A DNA stretch of 36,678 nt, taken from positions 1 through 36,678 of the forward strand of contig JAUQPW010000054.1 of assembly GCA_030550175.1 (NCBI GenBank), read 5' to 3'. This document shows positions 7,164 through 15,418 of this stretch, one piece after another. Within the stretch, counting starts at the first letter, position 1. Each line of letters begins with the position of its first letter. The notes beneath the pieces are model-generated. The model saw nothing but the letters and a program-made list of their open reading frames with translations, was not told where the DNA came from and ran no database searches. A program made the translations under genes and the position numbers. This DNA comes from a bacterium (lineage in GTDB: Bacteria > Moduliflexota > Moduliflexia > Moduliflexales > JAUQPW01).

Positions 7164-8874
7164 GGTTAAAGGGTGAAAAACCTCGCTCTACAGCCTGTTC
7201 CCATATAAGTGCAAACCTGCCTTCTGTCGGAGAAGTAAAGAATTCGTGATGCCCAACGGTAAGAAATCGGGCACCCTGACAAGGAGTACCGTCCAGCCAG
7301 CCGGTCACGATACCTTTTTCAGAGATAATCACATACGGTGCCGGAACTCGAACATCGAAGGAAAAAAAATACTTTCCGTCGAGTAGGGAAGGGACCAGAA
7401 ACTGGCCAACTACCCGTAGATGACCTACCGGTAGATAGTTTTCCCGAAGAAATTTACCGGCACGGGGAGGAAACCGGGTATTGTCTAAGGCGGCGACATA
7501 GGTATGGGTCTCAATAAGGCGTTCTGGAATATCATCTTTAATCAATCCCCGTTTGATGCGTTCCATGGTAATCGCTTCGAGTACATAGTAGAAAGTACGC
7601 GAACGGAAAATCATCTCACCTTTTAAATCCATCACCGGGTCACCGGGTTGGGTAAGGGTCAGTACATCTTTAAGTAATTCTATCTGGTCACGGGTCCTAT
7701 CCTGCCAGGGCTTCTCCGTCATCACCAACAAAACAACTTCTAAAAGAGCAATACCGGTGGGGACTAAATATCTTAGAAAGGAAACCGGCCATCTCTTGAG
7801 CCATCGATCTCCTCTATCCAGCACGAATTGGGTCAAGAAAATGAGGCAGAGGGGATAAAAAGGGAGGAAATGTTGCCGCTCGATCAGAGGCCAAAAACTA
7901 TAAAGTGCCGAGAGATATATTCCGGTAATCAGGAATACAAAAGCCCGACGGATCCCCACAGGATTGAGAGCACAGCGAATAATAATCTGAGCTCCCCACC
8001 AAAGAAGGGGATATCCTATGGGAAAGAGTAACTGGTACCATCGAAACTTGCCCCAAGAACCCAGTCCTGAAAGGACGTTATGCTTTACAACTCCATAGAA
8101 AAAGGGTTCTAAAGCCCCTTTGGCAAAGAAGAATAGAATCAATGCCCCAGGGATCAAAGAAAATCCCATCAGTGCCCATATCACACACCTGAGGAGATGA
8201 CGAAGGTTAATCGGATGATACCTGGCAGAGAGACAAATCGTGGTCAGGCTGGCAATGCCAAGTGTGACGAGCATTAGAGTCGTTTTCATGGAGACGGCCA
8301 TGGTAGCTCCCAGCAGAATACCCACCGTAAAGCTTCGCAAGAATGTTATAGGCCCTTTAACCAGGAGAACCATCGTCACCAGCCAGAGTACCGTCCAGAG
8401 GTTATCCGTGCGAAACTCAGTAGAACAGAGAAAAAACCGTGGGAATAATCCCGTGAATACTGCAGCCCACAGGCCAACTTGCGGGGAGAAAATCCCTCGA
8501 CCAATCTCATAAGTACTCTCCAATGCCAGCAGGTAAAGGGGAATCATGGTGAGCCGCATCCAGAAGAGGGTCTCAGGATGGTCACCCAGGGCGGCAAAGA
8601 GCGGTGCCCACAGAAGATGAAAGAGAGGGGCATGATTATCAAACACATCACGATAGGGAAGCAGACCCTGGGCCCAACCCCACACGACATGTAAATGCTG
8701 GGGCTCATCTGAATTGAAAGGATACCGAAAGACAAAAACAATCCGTAGGAACAGAAGGATTATTAAAAACAGAAAGGCAATTCTTTGTTCGCCCCACGGT
8801 TTTTGTAAAACACCCTGTTCTTTAGGGAAGAACTCAACCCTACGGTTAAAGTTTTCAGTTTTTTTAATTTCCAC
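7159..8874 (-). CDS. GT39/ArnT-like membrane glycosyltransferase
   Basis: A 571-residue GT-C fold protein with about 11 hydrophobic helices in the first 400 residues and a soluble C-terminal part. The first extracytoplasmic loop carries the acidic pair of the superfamily in FNSDEPQHLH (Asp56, Glu57), followed by LPYRDVFDNHAPLFHLLWAP. Such enzymes move a sugar from a polyprenyl-phosphate donor to lipid, glycan or protein outside the inner membrane; the acceptor is unknown. The start is GTG with a weak site. The upstream frame stays open but offers no ATG. The stop codon lies inside dispersed repeat copy A, so the repeat may have trimmed or replaced the original 3' end. It is upstream of the GT2 and TPR genes on the same strand. 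Confidence 0.85.
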   Translation of the reverse strand: MEIKKTENFNRRVEFFPKEQGVLQKPWGEQRIAFLFLIILLFLRIVFVFRYPFNSDEPQHLHVVWGWAQGLLPYRDVFDNHAPLFHLLWAPLFAALGDHPETLFWMRLTMIPLYLLALESTYEIGRGIFSPQVGLWAAVFTGLFPRFFLCSTEFRTDNLWTVLWLVTMVLLVKGPITFLRSFTVGILLGATMAVSMKTTLMLVTLGIASLTTICLSARYHPINLRHLLRCVIWALMGFSLIPGALILFFFAKGALEPFFYGVVKHNVLSGLGSWGKFRWYQLLFPIGYPLLWWGAQIIIRCALNPVGIRRAFVFLITGIYLSALYSFWPLIERQHFLPFYPLCLIFLTQFVLDRGDRWLKRWPVSFLRYLVPTGIALLEVVLLVMTEKPWQDRTRDQIELLKDVLTLTQPGDPVMDLKGEMIFRSRTFYYVLEAITMERIKRGLIKDDIPERLIETHTYVAALDNTRFPPRAGKFLRENYLPVGHLRVVGQFLVPSLLDGKYFFSFDVRVPAPYVIISEKGIVTGWLDGTPCQGARFLTVGHHEFFTSPTEGRFALIWEQAVERGFSPFNR

Positions 8875-9364
8875 ATTCCGTAGCTCTGTTGAAGCATTTC
8901 CGGCTGAAGAGAGGGAAAATCTTCCATCCTGATCTCTTCAGAGATTTTTCCATTCTCACCTATCCGATGTACAAACCTGATACCACATTTAAATAGTCAA
9001 GACATTAATCCAGAAAATACCTGGAATCAGGGAACCGGATAGGGGAGATAGGTAAGAGGAAGGACTTTTTTTAAAAAACTACCCTCCTCAGAATCCCCAA
9101 AAGAGGATTAAAAAACCCCAAATGAGGATTAATACCCTTTCTACATCGAAACATCGCCTAAACTGTAGGGGCAGCCCTTTATGGCTGCCCAGTTTAAGGG
9201 CGATCCCCGGTGATAACCCTTAAACCGGTAAGTATAGATAAGCCATCCCTACCTATTCTTTACTCCTTTCCTTTAGTTGTAGGGGCGAAGAGGAGCCGGG
9301 GTAATCTTGGAGAACTCCTCGGAGGGTTGTGGGGTTCAATGTGGAAATGGTATAACAATAGCTC
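8875..9364. other. Gene-free divergent region
   Basis: No coding frame is supported here. Visible are a perfect CCTATCCG/CGGATAGG inverted pair 69 bases apart (8959-8966 and 9036-9043), an ATCTCT-TC-AGAGAT palindrome at 8932-8945, two GAGGATTAA direct repeats near 9110-9133, and a hairpin at 9160-9195. None can be given a function from sequence alone. Confidence 0.4.
9160..9195. repeat. Short hairpin repeat
   Basis: AAACTG and GGCAGCC pair with GGCTGCCC and AGTTT around a CTTTAT loop. This is like the small GTAGGGGC...GCCC palindromes scattered through many bacterial genomes. No T-run follows. Confidence 0.45.
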
Positions 9365-9394
9365 TTGACAATTCAGAGATTTACAGAGTCTAAT
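9365..9394 (+). promoter_or_regulatory. Sigma-70-type promoter, probable leaderless start
   Basis: A perfect -35 TTGACA (9365-9370) is followed after 18 bases by TCTAAT (9389-9394, five of six matches to TATAAT). A start site six to seven bases further falls on the ATG at 9401, so the kinase mRNA may have no leader. This explains the missing ribosome binding site. Confidence 0.5.
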
Positions 9395-9400
9395 TATCCT

Positions 9401-11080
9401 ATGAAAGCCGGGTTTCCTAAAACTTTACAAACTACGCTTATTACCCTTGTTTCCCTCTCTGTTGCCGGGATTAGCCTGATGGCAACTCTTTTGCACCTTT
9501 CTATTTTATCAGATAACCTGAACCATCAACTTAAGGATAAGGCCCTGGTACTGGCCCGAATTTTTGATATCAGCATCAAAAGCAGGCAGGAAATAGAAGA
9601 TGTAGAAGGACTCCAGCAAAAGATTTTGGACCTCAAGGCTTCCCGACCAGATATTAACGAGATCGATATTGTGGTTCCTGTCCCCACCGCACCTGATCAG
9701 TTTTACCTTGCAGCTACCACCAATCCCAAAGAAAAAGGAACGGGTCCAAATCCTCTAGAGGGCCAGGTTATTCAAACCGATACACCTCTTATCAATTTAG
9801 AGATTGTGGACCGGAAGAGTGGCGAAGATCGTTATCATTTTCCCAGGGAACAGATCGGTTTTAAGGAAGTTATCCGATCTCTTCTTCATAGGGATCAACT
9901 CTATGTTTGGGAGGTTATTTCGCCCCTCCATGATAATCAGAATCGAGTTATTGGAAGTATTGGGATTGAAATTTCTCTGGATGAGGTCCTGGCCCAAATT
10001 CAGGCTTCTTTACTTAAATCTCTGTTGGTTTTTCTGGGTTCTCTGGTTGCCATTATCCTGGTGATCTGGTACTGCCTGAGACGAATCATCATTCATCCTC
10101 TCCAGATCTTAACAGATGGGATTCAGACAGTCCGAACGGGAAATTTTTCGTATAAGTTAGAGGTAAAGAGACCCCGTGAACTGGGACAATTAGCTGCTGC
10201 TTATAACAACATGATAGAGAGCCTTCAGCGTTCCCGAGCTGAAATTATCGAACTTAACCGTTCTCTTCAAGATCGGGTAGACCAGGCCACATCTGAGCTA
10301 CAGAAGATAAACCAGGCCCTTGCCTTAAAAATAGAAGAGTTGGAGAAAACCCAACAAAAGTTGATCCGCTCGGAGCGAAATGCGGCTGCGGCCATGATTG
10401 CTGCAGGTATTGCCCATGAGATTAAGAATCCATTGAGTACCATCAAGCTTATCATCCAACACCTTCAGGATAAATTTATAGGCCCGGAAGCTCGAAAGGA
10501 TCCTAAATATCAGGAATTCTACCAAATCATTTTAGAACAGATTCAACAACTGGACAGTCTGGTGATGGCTTTTCTGGATTATACCCGACCCATTAAACTT
10601 CATCCGGTTCTTTGCTCCCTGCATGAACTTTTGGATAATGCCTTGGCTTTAGTGATGAGCGGGGTGACTTCTGTTGGAATCGAAATAAAAAAGGAATATG
10701 TAGAAAATCTTCCCCCTCTGTTGGCAGATCCGGAGATGCTCAGGCGAGCTTTTGTTAATTTACTCTTGAACGCCATCCAGGCGATGCCGGAGGGGGGTAT
10801 CTTGACCATTAAAACTGAATTCATTCAAAAAACCCGGCATATACGGATTACCATAACCGATACGGGTACAGGGATAGAAGAAGTGCATATGGATAAGCTT
10901 TTTAATCCCTTTTTTACGACCAAAGCACATGGGATTGGATTAGGTCTGGCCATTGTCCAAAGAGCTATCCAGGCTCATAACGGACGGATTTCCGTAACCA
11001 GTCAGGTTAGGAAAGGTACTTCCTTTTGTATCGAACTGGGTCTCCAGGCTATAGGAGATGGAGAGCAGACGGCGGCATAA
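9401..11080 (+). CDS. Membrane sensor histidine kinase (NtrB/AtoS-like)
   Basis: A 559-residue two-component sensor. Layout: membrane helix about 10-33; extracytoplasmic sensor about 34-205, of unknown ligand; second helix about 206-228 (SLLVFLGSLVAIILVIWY); HAMP about 230-282; coiled coil; HisKA with phospho-acceptor His339 in GIAHEIKNPLST; HATPase with N-box LLNAIQAMPEGG, G1 DTGTGI, FFTTK and G2 GLGLAI. All catalytic motifs are intact. I chose ATG 9401 because the upstream TTG at 9365 is part of a -35 element. The response-regulator ATG begins 33 bases after this stop, so they form an operon. The resulting NtrB/NtrC-type pair should control sigma-54 promoters; the signal is unknown. Confidence 0.92.
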   Translation: MKAGFPKTLQTTLITLVSLSVAGISLMATLLHLSILSDNLNHQLKDKALVLARIFDISIKSRQEIEDVEGLQQKILDLKASRPDINEIDIVVPVPTAPDQFYLAATTNPKEKGTGPNPLEGQVIQTDTPLINLEIVDRKSGEDRYHFPREQIGFKEVIRSLLHRDQLYVWEVISPLHDNQNRVIGSIGIEISLDEVLAQIQASLLKSLLVFLGSLVAIILVIWYCLRRIIIHPLQILTDGIQTVRTGNFSYKLEVKRPRELGQLAAAYNNMIESLQRSRAEIIELNRSLQDRVDQATSELQKINQALALKIEELEKTQQKLIRSERNAAAAMIAAGIAHEIKNPLSTIKLIIQHLQDKFIGPEARKDPKYQEFYQIILEQIQQLDSLVMAFLDYTRPIKLHPVLCSLHELLDNALALVMSGVTSVGIEIKKEYVENLPPLLADPEMLRRAFVNLLLNAIQAMPEGGILTIKTEFIQKTRHIRITITDTGTGIEEVHMDKLFNPFFTTKAHGIGLGLAIVQRAIQAHNGRISVTSQVRKGTSFCIELGLQAIGDGEQTAA

Positions 11081-11112
11081 GAAAAACGGCCCTCTGCGAT
11101 CTTCAATTTGGA

Positions 11113-12480
11113 ATGAATTCCTCCCCAGTTTATATCTTAGTGGTAGATGATAACCGGGCTCAGGGAAAAGTGGTTGCAGAAATTCTGCAAGATGCAGGTT
11201 ACCTGGTAGAACAGGTTACTCAGGCGCAAGAAGGGCTTAGATTATTGAGTTCCTTACCTATTGAAGTGGTATTGACCGACTTGAAGATGCCCGGCATGGA
11301 TGGACTTGTCTTTCTGGAGGAGATCCTCAAGCAACGCTCCGATGTCAGTGTCATCCTCATGACGGCCTATGCAACGATTGAAACGGCTGTAGCTGCTATG
11401 AAAAAAGGGGCCTTTGATTATCTGGTCAAACCTCTGGATAAAAATGAACTGATTTTGGTAGTCGAACGGGCTGTAAAAACCCTCCACCTGAATCAAGAAG
11501 TCCGACGATTGCGGAACCAACTCCAGGAGCGGTTTCAGTTTCCTAGCCTTATAGGAAATAGCCGGAGAATGAAGGAAATATTCCGAACCCTTCAAAAGGT
11601 GGTAGACAGTGATGCAACTATTCTGATCTCTGGGGAGAGTGGTACCGGTAAGGAAATGGTCGCTCAGGCTATTCACTTCAACAGCCCGCGGAAAGAAGCT
11701 CCCTTTATTCCTATTAATTGTGCTGCAATCCCTGAAACCCTCCTGGAGAGCGAACTTTTCGGTTATGAACGAGGGGCTTTTACCGGTGCAAACACCTCAA
11801 AAAAAGGACTGGTCGAAGCAGCCCATCAGGGAACTCTCTTTTTAGACGAAATTGGAGACCTGAGCCCTCCTTTGCAGGCGAAAATCCTAAGAATGCTTCA
11901 AGAAAAGGAAATCAGGCGGGTGGGAGGCTCTAAGCAAATCAAAATCGATGTCCGAATCATCGCCGCAACCAATAAAGATCTTCAAACCCTCGTCCAAAGA
12001 GGGGAGTTTCGAGAAGACCTGTATTATCGCCTTAATGTTATTTCCATTCACCTCCCTCCCCTCCGGGAACGAAAAGAAGATATCCCTTTGTTGGTGGAAC
12101 ATTTTATCCGCAGACACCGCTCAGATAAAACCTCCCGGATTCCAAAGATGTCTCCAGAAGCACTGACCGTTCTTATGAATTACGACTTTCCAGGTAATAT
12201 CCGCCAACTAGAATCTATCATGGAAAGAATTCTATTGTTCTGCGATTCCGATAAAATCTCCGTAGCCGATCTTCCACGGGAGGTTCTTACCCCCAGTTTC
12301 AAAATAGAAGTTCCTTATCGTCTTCCAGAACAAGGCATCTCCTTAGAAGAATTAGAGAAGAGCCTCATTTTTCAAGCCATCGAACGGGCCGGAGGGGTGT
12401 ATAAAGAAGCAGCCAAACTCCTGGGATTAAGTTATAAGACTTTTCTCTACCGGGCCGAAAAATACGGTCTGAAACCTTAA
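11113..12480 (+). CDS. NtrC-family sigma-54-dependent response regulator
   Basis: A 455-residue activator partnered with the preceding kinase. The receiver (about 5-120) has Asp56 in VLTDLKMPGMDG as phospho-acceptor, plus acidic VVDDN and a later lysine (LVKPL). The AAA+ domain starts near 145 with Walker A GESGTGKE (Lys180), then the sigma-54 contact loop GAFTGA, Walker B LFLDEIGDL and an arginine-finger region. The Fis-type helix-turn-helix (KEAAKLLGLSYKTFLYRAEK) ends the protein. The start is ATG 11113, after a weak TTGGA; a longer frame back to 11026 would overlap the kinase and adds no domain sequence. No GG-N10-GC type -24/-12 promoter was found nearby, so targets may lie elsewhere. Confidence 0.92.
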   Translation: MNSSPVYILVVDDNRAQGKVVAEILQDAGYLVEQVTQAQEGLRLLSSLPIEVVLTDLKMPGMDGLVFLEEILKQRSDVSVILMTAYATIETAVAAMKKGAFDYLVKPLDKNELILVVERAVKTLHLNQEVRRLRNQLQERFQFPSLIGNSRRMKEIFRTLQKVVDSDATILISGESGTGKEMVAQAIHFNSPRKEAPFIPINCAAIPETLLESELFGYERGAFTGANTSKKGLVEAAHQGTLFLDEIGDLSPPLQAKILRMLQEKEIRRVGGSKQIKIDVRIIAATNKDLQTLVQRGEFREDLYYRLNVISIHLPPLRERKEDIPLLVEHFIRRHRSDKTSRIPKMSPEALTVLMNYDFPGNIRQLESIMERILLFCDSDKISVADLPREVLTPSFKIEVPYRLPEQGISLEELEKSLIFQAIERAGGVYKEAAKLLGLSYKTFLYRAEKYGLKP

Positions 12481-12494
12481 CCTTTCGGAATTTT

Positions 12495-12516
12495 TGAGTC
12501 CTGATTTGAGGACTCA
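12495..12516 (+). terminator. Hairpin after regulator gene
   Basis: TGAGTCCT and AGGACTCA form a perfect 8-bp stem around GATTTG, 15 bases past the regulator stop. There is no T-run behind it, so intrinsic termination is only possible, not clear. Confidence 0.35.
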
Positions 12517-12621
12517 TCTAAACGGCTTTCCCGTGGACTTCTTCTATTTCTCTCCGGTTATAAACCCTTACTTCCCGATTCCCTTATGAGAATTTTGAAG
12601 TCATCCGGTTACTAAACAGTT

Positions 12622-12989
12622 TTAAAATCGGCGTTCCACCGATATTAAAATCCCGATACCTGAGAAGTGGAAAAAGTTCCCATCCTCTCGACTGGTTAGA
12701 TTCTGAGTGAAATACCGATAGGTACCTTCCAAACCAAGAACGGGAAATGGTAAAGACTGTTTGAAGTCTTTGGGTCCTCCAATTTCGTACCTGTTATATC
12801 AAATTCTCGGACCTGAATAGTCCCTCCCACCATGAACGGTCCTAAGCCACCCTGAACACGCCAGTGGCTTTCTATGGGATAAGCCGGATCTATAAAGACC
12901 CCCAAACTAAGCCATAGAACTAATCCAACCCATCCTGTTCTTTTAAAAAGCAAGCGTGATTTCATACCTGCTGGCACGTATTTTTTCAT
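12622..12989 (-). pseudogene. Frameshifted outer-membrane beta-barrel protein remnant
   Basis: The uninterrupted frame (12696-12989, 97 residues) starts with a signal-peptide-like segment (LVLWLSLGVFIDPAYP) and a strand GGLGPFMVGGTIQVREFDIT. It then becomes unlike a barrel. The adjacent frame on the same strand continues as KDFKQSLPFPVLGLEGTYRY and later FSGIGILISVERRF, ending in Phe followed by TAA at 12622-12624, the classic outer-membrane C-terminus. A one-base shift near 12780 (in ACGAAATTGGAGG on the minus strand) would join them. The joined product of about 122 residues is still short for a barrel, so internal strands may also be lost. A sequencing error cannot be excluded. ATG 12965 is an alternative start. 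Confidence 0.6.
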
Positions 12990-13007
12990 CCCAAATCGGT
13001 ATTGAAA
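12990..13007 (-). repeat. Possible remnant end of repeat family 2
   Basis: On the minus strand TTTCAATACCGATTTGGG resembles the right end of the family at 7140-7158 and 27858-27876. It directly abuts the 5' end of the broken outer-membrane gene. The rest of the element is not recognisable. Confidence 0.3.
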
Positions 13008-13111
13008 GTGATATAAATAATAGGGGCAGTTCCCTAAACATTAAGTTAAGGATTAAACCTGGGGTCTAGACCTCCCTGGCGCCTATGGAACGAGGGGGCG
13101 AGGGATACGTT

Positions 13112-13621
13112 TTATTTGGTTACGGCTAACAGCCCGAATTCAAAGAGAAGATCATTATCTATTTTACTTCGAACCTGGTAAGTTAAACTGGTGGTCAAAC
13201 CGATGTGTTTCCCAAAGAAATATTTAATACCTATTTCGTTATTTTCGGCGAAGACCGTTTGACCGTCGAAACCGGCACCTATTCCTACACTCACAAAAGG
13301 AATGAGGCGAGGGTCCTCAAAAAGATGACGAAAGTGATAGCTATAAAATCCCAGAGCAGAGCCTCTAATATTCGCCTCTTCTCTATTTGCAACCGAGGCT
13401 GAAAAACCGATTTCACTACTCCCGGTCAAAAAATACCCGGCATGGCCAGAAGCTCTAATGGAAGATGGATTGTTTCCCAATCCACTACGAGCCGAAAGGT
13501 TAAAACGAAGTTCATAAGACCCTGCAGAAGGTTGAGCAGAAGCTTTATCGGCACAAACTACGAGGAAAATGAAAAGTCCTGAGGTTAAAAAGAGAGGCTT
13601 CAATCGTAGTTGCTTTCTCAT
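13112..13621 (-). CDS. Outer-membrane beta-barrel protein (OmpW/OmpA-like small barrel)
   Basis: A 169-residue secreted protein. The signal peptide (1-29) has a basic start, the hydrophobic run LFLTSGLFIFLVVCA and the cleavage site ASA-Q. The mature part is a series of alternating amphipathic strands (YELRFNLSARSG, SSEIGFSASV, ALGFYSYHFRHLF, PFVSVGIGAGF, EIGIKYFFGK, IGLTTSLTYQVRS, LLFEFGLLAV), enough for an eight-stranded barrel. It ends in Lys rather than the usual aromatic residue. AAGGAG lies about 11 bases before the ATG. It lies 122 bases upstream of the broken barrel gene on the same strand, so the pair may once have been one operon. Confidence 0.75.
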   Translation of the reverse strand: MRKQLRLKPLFLTSGLFIFLVVCADKASAQPSAGSYELRFNLSARSGLGNNPSSIRASGHAGYFLTGSSEIGFSASVANREEANIRGSALGFYSYHFRHLFEDPRLIPFVSVGIGAGFDGQTVFAENNEIGIKYFFGKHIGLTTSLTYQVRSKIDNDLLFEFGLLAVTK

Positions 13622-13789
13622 AAAGGCTTAGACTCCTTATCTTTATATCCTGAAACTTTACCAAGAACAAGAACTCATTCAGGTAAATTAAGGAATTTTG
13701 GTTAGATGATGCAGGAAACTATCCGTTCTTTTTAGACAAAACTCCATAAACTTATATAATTTACTGAGCCGGGCTTTTAATTTCATCAG

Positions 13790-13978
13790 TAACTGTAACA
13801 ACTTAGTAGGTGTCACTTTTTCTGTCTGAACCCCCCCTGGCCCTCCTCAAAGGGGGACTTCAGCAGCAACAACCCCACGTCAGCCCCGCCCCCCTTCCCC
13901 CCGTATACGGGGGTATTAAGGAGGGGGGACCAGGGGGGGTGTTTCTTTTTCCACTTACTACTAAATTGATACGGATAC
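13790..13978. repeat. MITE-like element, copy 2
   Basis: A 189-bp copy with the same ends as copies 1 and 3 (TAACTGTAACAACTTAGTAG at left, GATACGGATAC at right). The core at 13857-13883 has the same orientation as in copy 1. To its right is CCCCCCGTATACGGGGG, a near-perfect palindrome. A 64-codon open frame through it is G/C-run sequence and not a gene. Confidence 0.78.
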
Positions 13979-13994
13979 TTTCATCAAGAAGATC

Positions 13995-14022
13995 TTGCAA
14001 CTAAACTCAATGGATATAAAAT
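13995..14022 (+). promoter_or_regulatory. Possible promoter of exchanger gene
   Basis: TTGCAA and TAAAAT are separated by 16 bases, 67 bases before the exchanger ATG and just right of the MITE-like element. Weak match. Confidence 0.22.
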
Positions 14023-14088
14023 TTAAGATATTGGCATAAATAGAAAATTTCTCATTAACTCCACCCTCATCGAATAAGGAGCGCAACC

Positions 14089-15249
14089 ATGCAGCAAACT
14101 TTACTCTGGGGCGCAATTATCATAACCGGACCTGCCCTTTACCTTAAATTGGTCGGTCTACATATGTTTCCTCCTCTTTCAGCTTTGATTTTCGGACTGG
14201 GTGTTCTGGGGGCTGCTTTTCTCCTCTCCTGGGCGGCTGAAGTAGCTCAGATGGATATTCCAAAGGCTCTGGCTGTAGCCGTACTTGCCCTTATTGCCGT
14301 GCTCCCGGAGTACGCCGTTGATCTTTATTTTGCCTGGACCGCTGCCGAGCGACCTGAATATACGGCTTATGCAACGGCAAATATGACCGGATCTAACCGC
14401 CTTCTGGTTGGGTTTGGTTGGGCCCTTATTGTTTGGGTTTTCGCACTGAGATTTCGTCGACGAGAAGTCTTATTAGAACCTGGGCACCGCGTGGAGATTA
14501 GCTTTCTGGGTTTTGCTACCCTTTACTCCTTTCTACTTCCGTTTAAAGATACCTTATCTCTGTTAGATACCCTTATCTTCCTCATCATTTTTGGATTTTA
14601 TGCCTGGCGTACAATCCATGCCGAGGTTCATGAACCTGAGTTGGTGGGACCTGCCCGCCTGATCGGAAATCTCTCTACCTTTTACCGGCGATTCGCTACC
14701 TTTCTCATTTTCCTTTTCTCCGCGGTGGTTATTTTCCTGGTTGCGGAACCCTTTGCAGAATCCCTGGTTGCTTCTGGAACCTTCCTAGGTATTGACGAAT
14801 TCCTCCTCGTTCAATGGCTTGCTCCCCTGGCCTCTGAAGCCCCAGAATTCATTGTGGCTATTCTGTGGACCTTACGGGGGGATGCCGCAGCAGGACTGGG
14901 AGCTCTCCTTTCTGCCAAAGTCAATCAGTGGACCCTCCTCATCGGCACCATCCCCCTCGTTTACAGCATCAACCTAGGAAGAATCGGGGCTTTAGCCCTG
15001 GATCTTCGCCAACAGCATGAACTCCTCCTCACAAGCGCCCAATCCTTCTTTGCACTGGCCGTTCTTGCCAATCTCAACCTCTCCCTTTGGGAATCTTTAG
15101 TCCTCTTCAGCCTGTTTGCCGTGCAACTTTTTATCCCGGATATTCGTATCGAAGTATCTTACGCTTATTTGATCCTTTCGGTGATTCTGATCTTGTATAA
15201 AAGATCTTACGTTTTGTCCACTCTTCGGGGCGGACTTCACTTCAAGTGA
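14089..15249 (+). CDS. Sodium/calcium exchanger (CaCA superfamily) membrane protein
   Basis: A 386-residue inner-membrane antiporter with about 10-11 helices and two inverted alpha repeats. Alpha-1 is LIAVLPEYAVDL (Pro73-Glu74) with ANMTGSNRLL (Asn98, GSN at 101-103). Alpha-2 is PLASEAPEFIVAIL near 248 with LGALLSAKVNQWTLLIGT. These acidic and Asn residues form the cation site in the family. The classic form is GTSLPE and GSN; here GTS is replaced by LIAVLPE and ASEAPE, as in a less-studied bacterial subgroup, so the ion (calcium, sodium or other) is uncertain. AAGGAG lies eight bases before the ATG, a strong start. The gene is monocistronic. Confidence 0.82.
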   Translation: MQQTLLWGAIIITGPALYLKLVGLHMFPPLSALIFGLGVLGAAFLLSWAAEVAQMDIPKALAVAVLALIAVLPEYAVDLYFAWTAAERPEYTAYATANMTGSNRLLVGFGWALIVWVFALRFRRREVLLEPGHRVEISFLGFATLYSFLLPFKDTLSLLDTLIFLIIFGFYAWRTIHAEVHEPELVGPARLIGNLSTFYRRFATFLIFLFSAVVIFLVAEPFAESLVASGTFLGIDEFLLVQWLAPLASEAPEFIVAILWTLRGDAAAGLGALLSAKVNQWTLLIGTIPLVYSINLGRIGALALDLRQQHELLLTSAQSFFALAVLANLNLSLWESLVLFSLFAVQLFIPDIRIEVSYAYLILSVILILYKRSYVLSTLRGGLHFK

Positions 15250-15351
15250 GTTCGGATTCTACCTTCAATAAAACCCGTTTATAAATAAATTTTAAACCTT
15301 CTTCCAGGAAGGATCCCTTTGGGACGTGGAGTTTTACGGCACAGGGACTCT

Positions 15352-15411
15352 GGGACGCGGAGACAGGGGGACGCGGAGATATCCCTTTGCGTCCCACAGT
15401 CCCCGCGTCCC
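15352..15411. repeat. GGGACGCGG inverted repeat
   Basis: GGGACGCGG (15352-15360) and CCGCGTCCC (15403-15411) form 9-bp arms. A second GGGACGCGG at 15369-15377 and GCGTCCC inside allow alternative pairing. It lies between convergent genes and may stop transcription from both sides. Units of this type recur as small interspersed repeats in many bacteria. Confidence 0.5.
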
Positions 15412-15418
15412 AAATCCG

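Noticed and set aside
11026..11112. Earlier start for the first NtrC-type regulator
   Set aside because: It overlaps the kinase and adds Arg/Gly-rich residues outside the receiver fold. The domain begins just after ATG 11113.
13810..14004. 64-codon plus-strand frame
   Set aside because: It lies inside MITE-like copy 2. The sequence is C-run and G-run arms, and the frame is not kept in the other copies.
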